From: Candidatus Saccharibacteria bacterium CG_4_10_14_0_2_um_filter_52_9 | Lineage (GTDB): Bacteria > Patescibacteriota > Saccharimonadia > Saccharimonadales > UBA4665 | Reading direction: 5' to 3' | Assembly (NCBI GenBank): GCA_002792275.1 | Contig: PFOA01000065.1 | Span: 1-5,793, forward strand | Length of the DNA: 5,793 nucleotides | Part shown: positions 1 to 4,257 of the stretch, one piece after another | How positions within the stretch are numbered: position 1 is the stretch's first letter | Layout of the letters: every line of letters begins with the position of its first letter | The notes under the pieces: model-generated | What the model saw: the letters and a program-made list of their open reading frames with translations, nothing else | The model's database searches: none | What the model was told of the DNA's origin: nothing | Made by a program: the position numbers and the translations under genes

Positions 1-1
1 C

Positions 2-181
2 GTGTTCCTCACCTCCGGGTTCAAAAAACCTCGCCGGCTAACGTGGGTAATCGGCGCCCTGATGTTCGTATTTGTAATCGCCGAAGCCGAGTTCGGCTAT
101 GTACTGCGTGGTGATTTCTCCGGCCAGTGGCGTGGTCTGCAGGGGGCTGATTTTTATAACGGCACAGGCATCGGTGCCTAG
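2..181 (+). CDS. Cytochrome b-like protein, 5'-partial, ending at an in-frame TAG
   Basis: Reading from base 2, 59 codons run open from the left edge to TAG at 179-181. The frame resembles the helix C part of the cytochrome b/b6 family, with a basic KKPRRLTW turn, then a hydrophobic helix WVIGALMFVFVIAEAEFGYVL, in which a GY(V/S)L motif is typical of the family. The loop after it (QGADFYNGTGIGA) leads towards helix D. The next gene continues the same frame with exactly the helix D expected, so the two pieces were evidently one gene. Helices A and B, with two of the haem-ligating His, would lie off the left edge. Family role: membrane haem-b protein passing electrons between quinol and a partner. 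The fragment alone could not hold both haems. Whether TAG is a real nonsense mutation, a readthrough site or a sequencing error cannot be told here. Confidence 0.7.
   Translation: MFLTSGFKKPRRLTWVIGALMFVFVIAEAEFGYVLRGDFSGQWRGLQGADFYNGTGIGA
179..181 (+). other. In-frame TAG interrupting the cytochrome b-like gene
   Basis: The codons run GGT GCC TAG ATC AAC AGT with family-like sequence on both sides in the same frame, so no frameshift is involved. TAG is one base from CAG, AAG, GAG, TGG, TTG, TCG and TAC/TAT. TAG also ends the 119-aa gene at 4218-4220, which argues against general reassignment of this codon. Confidence 0.8.
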
Positions 182-223
182 ATCAACAGTATAAATTACC
201 GGCAAATTTATGGTATTCATATT

Positions 224-1123
224 GTGGCAATCCCGGCTATTTTACTGGGCTTGTTGTTTATGCACTACTTGCTGATACGATTTTTGGGTATCGCCAAGCC
301 TCATCGGGTTGATGTTCATGTACCGACTGTCAAAGCCAATCATAAGCTGCTTTTTGGTCGCGGCGGGGTATTGGTGGGATTGATCCTGTTGCTGGCGATT
401 GTCTTTCCTTCGCCCTTTCTAAAGCCCACCACTGCTAAAGAAATCGCTGCTTCCGACCCTAAACTTGCCGCCCAAACCCTTATCAAAGAGTTTGATCATT
501 CCTCGGATACGGCAACCTACCTGGATACCATCGACCCTTATAAGTACAACACCAGAGAAATTTACGTGGCTCAGCCGTACGCCCAGTTATCAGGACTGCT
601 ACACACGCCAAATCTGCTGCAAAAATATAATTCCGAGTCGCCGGCCTTGCAAGCCGCTCAGTTAAAAGAAGCCCAAACTTATTTTGATAATAGCTATCCG
701 GGTAAAGCCAATGTCAAAAATCCGCTTGAGCAAGTCATCATTTCTTTGATCAATATGGCAGCAGCCGGTTTGTATCAGCCGGCACTTAACTCCGCCAGCC
801 CCACAGGTAATCAAACAACCTATGCCCTGCGATTTTTGGCTGATACGGGGGTAATGGATGGCCATGCCGAGGCCTTGGGGATTACTACCGATCAGTACGG
901 TATGTTACGCGAAGAAAAGGGTCGCATTCCGCCAGGCGCCTGGTGGCTAGCGCCGATCGGCTTGCTGAACCATACGGTACTGGCACATGACGATAATGGT
1001 GACCGCGACGGGGCGATAATCCTGGGATCGTTGCTATTGTTATTGATAGCCTTTCCATATATTCCGGGCTTAAATCGGTTACCGGAGTGGCTAAAGGTTT
1101 ACAAGCTATTGTGGCGCGCGTAA
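224..1123 (+). CDS. Continuation of the cytochrome b-like protein (helix D to C-terminus)
   Basis: The open frame actually begins at 182, straight after the TAG. GTG at 224 is only the first start-like codon: it has no Shine-Dalgarno and lies inside a transmembrane helix, so it is probably an internal Val. The helix reads IYGIHIVAIPAILLGLLF followed by MHYLLIRFLG. Its two His have 14 residues between them, the helix D haem-ligand spacing usual for cytochrome b6-type proteins. The first His (218-220) precedes the GTG and would be lost if translation began there. A second membrane helix follows (GGVLVGLILLLAIVF), then about 180 polar residues that I do not recognise, then a C-terminal helix (AIILGSLLLLLIAFPYIPGL) and a basic tail. 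No PEWY or PDWY quinol-site motif of the normal cytochrome b C-terminal domain is visible. The FKBP gene starts 11 nt after the stop, suggesting an operon. Confidence 0.75.
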   Translation: MAIPAILLGLLFMHYLLIRFLGIAKPHRVDVHVPTVKANHKLLFGRGGVLVGLILLLAIVFPSPFLKPTTAKEIAASDPKLAAQTLIKEFDHSSDTATYLDTIDPYKYNTREIYVAQPYAQLSGLLHTPNLLQKYNSESPALQAAQLKEAQTYFDNSYPGKANVKNPLEQVIISLINMAAAGLYQPALNSASPTGNQTTYALRFLADTGVMDGHAEALGITTDQYGMLREEKGRIPPGAWWLAPIGLLNHTVLAHDDNGDRDGAIILGSLLLLLIAFPYIPGLNRLPEWLKVYKLLWRA

Positions 1124-1134
1124 GCTTAAGGTAG

Positions 1135-1797
1135 ATGACAAAAAGAGAAATAGTTGGTGTGGCTTTGGGGTTTACGGTAGCGGTGTTGCTGATGGGCGGC
1201 GGCTTTTGGTGGTGGCAGGGGCATCACGGCAAACCGGTTAAGAAACTGTCGGTCGCCCAGACGGTGGGCGATCATGTTATTCCTTTGAACCAGACACCAC
1301 CGGCCAGTTCTAATAATGGCCTGAGCGTTACCAGCGGCGCGACCAGCCTGGGCCAGCTGGACGCTAAACAGCAGGGATCTGGCGGTGGCGATAGCAGTAG
1401 TTCGGGGTCGGGGGGCGGCATAGATCCGACCAAATTCGGTGAGTACGACAAGTATAAAGATGGCCAGAACGCGTTGTTTGGCGAGATGCAGGTCGGTACT
1501 GGGGCTGAACTAACGGCCGGTAAAAAGGCGGCTGTTTTATATATGGGCTGGCTAACAAATGGCACACTGTTTGATCAATCGCCCACTGGCTCGGATGGCA
1601 AAATGCAGGCCTACCCTTTTACTATGGGCGCACACCAGGTGATCCCCGGCTGGGAACAGGGCCTGGCCGGCATGAAAGTCGGTGGTGTTCGGCTGGTTAT
1701 TGTGCCGCCGGCCGTCGGCTACGGTGCGCAGGGGCAGGGGCCGATTCCCGGTAACGCCGTGCTAGTGTTCTACGTTCGGCTGGTTGCCGTACAGTAA
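1135..1797 (+). CDS. Membrane-anchored FKBP-type peptidyl-prolyl cis-trans isomerase
   Basis: This 220-residue protein should catalyse cis-trans isomerisation of prolyl bonds in proteins outside the cytoplasmic membrane. Residues 1-4 are basic and followed by a hydrophobic anchor (about 6-27, ending WWW). There is no lipobox Cys, so it looks like a signal anchor. A low-complexity linker follows, with a Ser/Gly-rich stretch at 81-95. The FKBP domain spans about 110-220. By alignment with FKBP12 the active-site set is complete: Tyr136, Phe146-Asp147 (LFDQSP), Phe162, Val169-Ile170 and Trp173 (QVIPGWE), Tyr196 (GYGA) and Phe212 (VLVFYV). It follows the cytochrome b-like gene by 11 nt and may help fold that protein's large extracytoplasmic region (inference). 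AAGG at 1128-1131 is a possible Shine-Dalgarno but only 3 nt from the ATG. No clear terminator follows. Confidence 0.95.
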   Translation: MTKREIVGVALGFTVAVLLMGGGFWWWQGHHGKPVKKLSVAQTVGDHVIPLNQTPPASSNNGLSVTSGATSLGQLDAKQQGSGGGDSSSSGSGGGIDPTKFGEYDKYKDGQNALFGEMQVGTGAELTAGKKAAVLYMGWLTNGTLFDQSPTGSDGKMQAYPFTMGAHQVIPGWEQGLAGMKVGGVRLVIVPPAVGYGAQGQGPIPGNAVLVFYVRLVAVQ

Positions 1798-1960
1798 ATA
1801 ACCCTTGTGGAACTACCGGGTAAGTGTTACACTACCGGTGCTAGAAAAGCTGCTAATAACTTTTGTTAGGTTCTAGAGTCAATTAAGTAATATATGTACG
1901 TGTTTCAGAGGCGCAGTTAACTGGTTTGCCAGATTACCTCGGTCACGAAGGAGAGTAAGA
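1798..1960 (+). promoter_or_regulatory. Intergenic control region and 5' leader of the RRM gene
   Basis: No gene is seen here. ACTACCGG occurs twice (1812-1819 and 1831-1838), flanking a small GTAA-gtg-TTAC dyad (1820-1830), which looks operator-like. TAGAGT at 1874-1879, preceded by GGTTC, matches the -10 region of the promoter before the leader peptide in 10 of 11 bases, but no good -35 sits at the right distance. TTGTTA (1863-1868) with TAATAT (1888-1893), 19 nt apart, is an alternative. The likely leader contains the 10-bp palindrome CAGTTAACTG (1914-1923) and a CTGG-TTTG-CCAG hairpin (1921-1932), possibly closed by GAGG (1908-1911) with CCTC (1937-1940). The Shine-Dalgarno AAGGAG (1948-1953) is 7 nt before the ATG. 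The exact transcription start is uncertain. Confidence 0.45.
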
Positions 1961-2263
1961 ATGGCAACCAAACTATTTATCGGTTCCCTGGCATGGGCAA
2001 CCAACGACGACAGTCTCAAAGATTTCTTTGCAGGCGTCGGTACAGTCGTATCGGCAAGCGTCATAATGGACCGCGAGACTAACCGCAGCAAGGGCTTCGG
2101 TTTTGTTGAAATGTCCAGCGACGAAGAAGCAAAGAAGGCTGTCGAAGAGCTAAATGGTAAAGACCTCGACGGTCGCGCTATTGTAGTTTCCGAGGCTCGT
2201 CCCCGCGAAGAACGCCCACGTGGTGGCGGTGGCTACAACGGTGGCGGTGGCGATCGCTACTAA
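1961..2263 (+). CDS. Small RRM-domain RNA-binding protein with Gly-rich tail
   Basis: A 100-residue cytoplasmic protein with a single RNA recognition motif that fills about residues 3-80. RNP2 is LFIGSL (5-10) and RNP1 is KGFGFVEM (44-51), with the RNA-stacking aromatics Phe6, Phe46 and Phe48 in place. A basic, Gly-rich tail follows (about 81-100, RPRGGGGYNGGGGDRY), giving the layout of the small Rbp-type proteins best known from cyanobacteria, where several are cold-induced. Binding of single-stranded RNA is secure from the family; its targets and any role as an RNA chaperone are inference. The start is fixed by a strong AAGGAG Shine-Dalgarno 7 nt upstream and by the family-typical N-terminus. 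It looks monocistronic, with its own leader before it and a strong terminator 18 nt after the stop. Confidence 0.96.
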   Translation: MATKLFIGSLAWATNDDSLKDFFAGVGTVVSASVIMDRETNRSKGFGFVEMSSDEEAKKAVEELNGKDLDGRAIVVSEARPREERPRGGGGYNGGGGDRY

Positions 2264-2281
2264 GTCATTAAACCGACTTAT

Positions 2282-2310
2282 AAAAGTCCCTGGTTCGCCA
2301 GGGGCTTTTT
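2282..2310 (+). terminator. Intrinsic terminator of the RRM gene
   Basis: The stem pairs 2286-2293 (GTCCCTGG) with 2298-2305 (CCAGGGGC), including one T-G wobble, around a TTCG loop at 2294-2297. AAAA (2282-2285) can extend the pairing into the T-run 2306-2310. A GC-rich stem followed directly by five Ts is a textbook rho-independent terminator, placed 18 nt after the stop. Confidence 0.93.
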
Positions 2311-2325
2311 CTTTGGTGGTTTGGC

Positions 2326-2355
2326 TTGACCATGCCGCCTTTCAACCGTTAGGCT
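2326..2355 (+). promoter_or_regulatory. Possible promoter of the trehalase gene
   Basis: TTGACC (2326-2331) matches the -35 consensus at 5 of 6 positions. After 18 nt comes TAGGCT (2350-2355), a weak TAnnnT -10. The ATG lies 7 nt further on, so transcription would begin at or next to the start codon. The element sits between the RRM terminator and the gene, where a promoter is required. The weak -10 limits confidence. Confidence 0.4.
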
Positions 2356-2362
2356 GTTAAGC

Positions 2363-3670
2363 ATGGTGCCATCTTTCGACAAAGCCAAAAAATTCGTTAC
2401 CAACGCCCTGCCGGCACTGCCGGCCTTGCCCAGGCCGCCGTCTTTTCGACCCGATAAAGAGCTGGATTCGGAAGACGTGCGTGATGCCCGCGACTACATC
2501 GCCAACTACTGGGCCAAGGTGGAGCGCTTTCACCCTAAGGACGACGAGAGTCTGCTCGGACTGCCCAAGCCCTATCTGGTGCCTTCTTACCGCCAAAAAA
2601 CCGGCTTTGATTATAACGAAATGTATTACTGGGACAGTTATTTTATGGTGCAGGGCATGCTCGATACCGAACACCAGGAACTGGTCAGCGGTATCCTCGA
2701 AAACCTGATGTTCCTGTTTGAACGGTTCAAGGTGATCCCCAATGCCTCGCGCACCTATCTGACCGGCCGCTCGCAGCCGCCATTTTTATCCACTTTTATA
2801 TTCGACGTTTACCAGCAGTACAATCCGGGAGATGAGTGGCTCAAAGAAGCCATCCATCTGGCCGAGCGGGAGTATAGAACCGTCTGGATGGGTATCAAAA
2901 AGCCCAACGAGAGGCAGGTTCACAAAGGCCTGAGCCGCCACTACGATATTAATTATCTGCACGATCTGGCCGAGGCCGAAAGCGGCTGGGATATGACACC
3001 GCGCTTTGACCGCCGGGCACTTAACTTTTTACCAGTCGACCTGAACGCTCTGCTGTATAAGTACGAAACCGACTTTGCCCGCGCCGCCCGGATTTTCGGC
3101 GATGTCCGGACAGCCGCCAAGTGGGATGATGCCGCCGAGCAACGCAAGACCACCATGAATGCGCTGATGTGGGATAGAATCCGCGGCCTGTATTACGATT
3201 ACAACTATGTTAAGGGCAAGCGCAGTGCTACCGGCAGTCTGGCTGCCTATTATCCGATGTGGGCCGGCATGGTCACCGATAAGCAAGCCGCCGCGCTGGT
3301 AAAGGCTCTGCGCAAGTTTGAGCACAAAGGCGGCCTGGCCACTACTGACGCCCTGCCATTCGGGCAGTTCGTGCTGGGCAGTCTGCCAACCCAATGGGCC
3401 TATCCCAATGGCTGGGCACCCCTTCATTTTATTGTCGTTAAGGCTTTGGAGCGCTATGGCTACCATCAAGATGCCCGTCGCATCGCCATGAAGTGGCTCA
3501 AGACTAACATGCAGTGGTATAACACCGAACATGTCTTCCTGGAAAAATATAATGTGGTGTTGCCCGAGAAGCCGCCGGTTAAAGGACTTTACCCCTCACA
3601 AACCGGTTTCGGCTGGACCAATGCCATCTTTGAACGCTTTTGCCAGGACTACGTCGACCGCCCTCTGTAA
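2363..3670 (+). CDS. Cytoplasmic GH37-type trehalase
   Basis: Family reaction: hydrolysis of alpha,alpha-trehalose to two glucose by an inverting mechanism in an (alpha/alpha)6 barrel. The 435-residue protein is shorter than E. coli TreA/TreF and has no signal peptide, so it should be cytoplasmic. Visible motifs are YYWDSYF (88-94, first signature), ESGWDMTPR (206-214), QWAYPNGWAP (344-353, second signature), FLEKYN (392-397) and TGFGWTNAIF (414-423). By alignment with E. coli TreA, Asp210 is the general acid (Asp312 there) and Glu394 the base (Glu496), so the catalytic pair is present. Two changes are odd: the usual Asp of QWD.PNGWAP is Ala346, and the Glu of the GEYP loop (Glu511 in TreA) is Leu409. 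Substrate preference may therefore differ; a related GH63-type hydrolase is the main alternative. No in-frame start lies upstream before a stop (2327-2329). No good Shine-Dalgarno is seen. Confidence 0.9.
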   Translation: MVPSFDKAKKFVTNALPALPALPRPPSFRPDKELDSEDVRDARDYIANYWAKVERFHPKDDESLLGLPKPYLVPSYRQKTGFDYNEMYYWDSYFMVQGMLDTEHQELVSGILENLMFLFERFKVIPNASRTYLTGRSQPPFLSTFIFDVYQQYNPGDEWLKEAIHLAEREYRTVWMGIKKPNERQVHKGLSRHYDINYLHDLAEAESGWDMTPRFDRRALNFLPVDLNALLYKYETDFARAARIFGDVRTAAKWDDAAEQRKTTMNALMWDRIRGLYYDYNYVKGKRSATGSLAAYYPMWAGMVTDKQAAALVKALRKFEHKGGLATTDALPFGQFVLGSLPTQWAYPNGWAPLHFIVVKALERYGYHQDARRIAMKWLKTNMQWYNTEHVFLEKYNVVLPEKPPVKGLYPSQTGFGWTNAIFERFCQDYVDRPL

Positions 3671-3676
3671 ACACCC

Positions 3677-3705
3677 TTGACATCTCCGGAATCTGGTTGT
3701 AGAGT
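3677..3705 (+). promoter_or_regulatory. Sigma70-type promoter of the leader peptide / 119-aa gene / metG unit
   Basis: A perfect -35 TTGACA (3677-3682) is followed by a 17-nt spacer and TAGAGT (3700-3705), matching the -10 consensus at 4 of 6. Transcription would start near 3711-3712, at the ATG of the small Met-rich frame, making it leaderless. It begins only 7 nt after the trehalase stop codon. TATGAT at 3711-3716 is a closer -10 by sequence but has no matching -35; if it were used, the message would start near 3723 and the Met run would still be translatable from ATG 3733. Confidence 0.65.
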
Positions 3706-3711
3706 ACAGAT

Positions 3712-3774
3712 ATGATAAGACACGACGCCAGAATGATGATGCCTATGCCCATGCTCCGCCCTAGGCCGTCTTAA
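3712..3774 (+). CDS. Putative Met-rich leader peptide (20 aa) of a metG attenuator
   Basis: The frame ATG...TAA encodes 20 residues, six of them Met, with five inside the seven-residue run MMMPMPM (codons 8-14, bases 3733-3753); the rest is rich in Arg and Pro. It starts where the upstream promoter predicts the 5' end, so it may be translated as a leaderless message; no Shine-Dalgarno is seen. The last third of the frame (3758-3768) is the exact complement of 3800-3810 in the terminator that follows. Leader peptides loaded with the amino acid being sensed, followed by a terminator and an alternative pairing, are the hallmark of trp/his/leu-type attenuation. Here the amino acid is Met and metG lies downstream. 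The peptide itself is probably without function; its translation would be the sensor. A chance frame is the alternative. Confidence 0.6.
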   Translation: MIRHDARMMMPMPMLRPRPS

Positions 3775-3810
3775 GCATCTAAAAATAAGCACAAGAAACC
3801 GGCCTAGGGC
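3758..3810 (+). promoter_or_regulatory. Candidate antiterminator pairing of the metG attenuator
   Basis: Bases 3758-3768 (GCCCTAGGCCG) pair perfectly over 11 bp with 3800-3810 (CGGCCTAGGGC), looping out 31 nt. The downstream partner contains five of six bases of the terminator's 5' arm, its whole loop and three bases of its 3' arm, so this pairing and the terminator exclude each other. A competing upstream pairing is also possible: GACGCC (3724-3729) with GGCCGTC (3764-3770, one bulged base), which would tie up the antiterminator strand in untranslated RNA. Together these give the four-segment 1:2, 2:3, 3:4 scheme of a classical attenuator. A ribosome stalled at Met codons 8-10 leaves 3758-3768 exposed; one at the stop codon (3772-3774) covers most of it. 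Confidence 0.55.
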
Positions 3811-3819
3811 CGGATTTTT
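3799..3819 (+). terminator. Intrinsic terminator within the metG leader
   Basis: CCGGCC (3799-3804) pairs with GGCCGG (3808-3813) around a TAG loop, followed by A and five Ts (3815-3819). The all-GC stem and T-run fit a rho-independent terminator. It lies 24 nt after the small Met-rich frame and 41 nt before the 119-aa gene. It would also stop transcripts coming through from trehalase, which has no terminator of its own. Confidence 0.75.
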
Positions 3820-3860
3820 CATTCAAGTGCTTTAATCATAACCAAATTAGGAGAACCCAA

Positions 3861-4220
3861 ATGGCAGAACTAACATCCGAAAGGGGCGGCGCAAGTCAGC
3901 CAGATCCAGATATAGTCGCAGCCCTTTTACCGAGCGGGATAATACGTAGATTTGCGTTGACCGATTTCTACAGTGAGACAGTTGAAGGACAATCGGGTTG
4001 CCCTGGCGACACAGTCAGCACAATAAGCTTTGACACCCCTACGGGCGAGATAGAAGAACAACGGGCTAGCTTACTTGCAAGTCACATAAAAGTTAGTCCG
4101 GTGCTGGCACGAGTCATTGAACGAGGCGCTAACTACTTGATACCCACTGACCGCCAAGCCAAATTACCCCCCGGTAAGCGAGTTGTTTTCGTTCCTGTAC
4201 CCGAAGATCTTGCAAGCTAG
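3861..4220 (+). CDS. Hypothetical protein, 119 aa, between the attenuator and metG
   Basis: I do not recognise this protein. It has no signal peptide or membrane segment, one Cys (Cys47, in GQSGCPGD), an acidic N-terminal part and a C-terminal half that looks like a small folded domain, ending GKRVVFVPVPEDLAS. The start is supported by AGGAGA (3849-3854), 6 nt before the ATG. It ends with TAG 37 nt before metG and should be co-transcribed with it. Two things stand out. Seven of its eight Ile codons are ATA, whereas metG and trehalase use almost only ATT and ATC, which suggests a different origin. It also has no Met besides the initiator, which would suit expression during Met-tRNA shortage. 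It is probably a real gene, given the good ribosome site and a length consistent with a complete small protein. Confidence 0.72.
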   Translation: MAELTSERGGASQPDPDIVAALLPSGIIRRFALTDFYSETVEGQSGCPGDTVSTISFDTPTGEIEEQRASLLASHIKVSPVLARVIERGANYLIPTDRQAKLPPGKRVVFVPVPEDLAS

Positions 4221-4221
4221 A

Positions 4222-4250
4222 TTGGTTTGCTGACGTAAAGTAGGTAAACT
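4222..4250 (+). promoter_or_regulatory. Possible weak secondary promoter for metG
   Basis: TTGGTT (4222-4227, 3 of 6) and TAAACT (4245-4250, 4 of 6) are 17 nt apart, with the metG ATG 7 nt beyond. AGGGG (4251-4255) is only 2 nt from the ATG, too close for a normal Shine-Dalgarno. The arrangement would give a leaderless metG transcript and some constitutive expression independent of the upstream attenuator. The elements are weak. Confidence 0.3.
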
Positions 4251-4257
4251 AGGGGTA

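Noticed and set aside
2395..2450. Leu-Pro-Ala repetition near the trehalase N-terminus (ALPALPALPRPP)
   Set aside because: Short and GC-rich, with no exact long repeat; probably a flexible N-terminal extension.
3029..3532. 167-residue open frame on the - strand inside trehalase
   Set aside because: It lies wholly within a well-supported gene, has no recognisable motif or ribosome site, and is explained as a shadow of trehalase codons.
3711..3716. TATGAT as the -10 of the leader promoter
   Set aside because: Good hexamer, but no -35 lies 15-19 nt upstream, whereas TTGACA pairs at 17 nt with TAGAGT. Kept only as an alternative.
3712..3860. T-box or SAM riboswitch controlling metG
   Set aside because: No T-box AGGGUGG-type core and no room for the usual specifier stem; no SAM-riboswitch pattern recognised. 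The Met-rich frame explains the region better.
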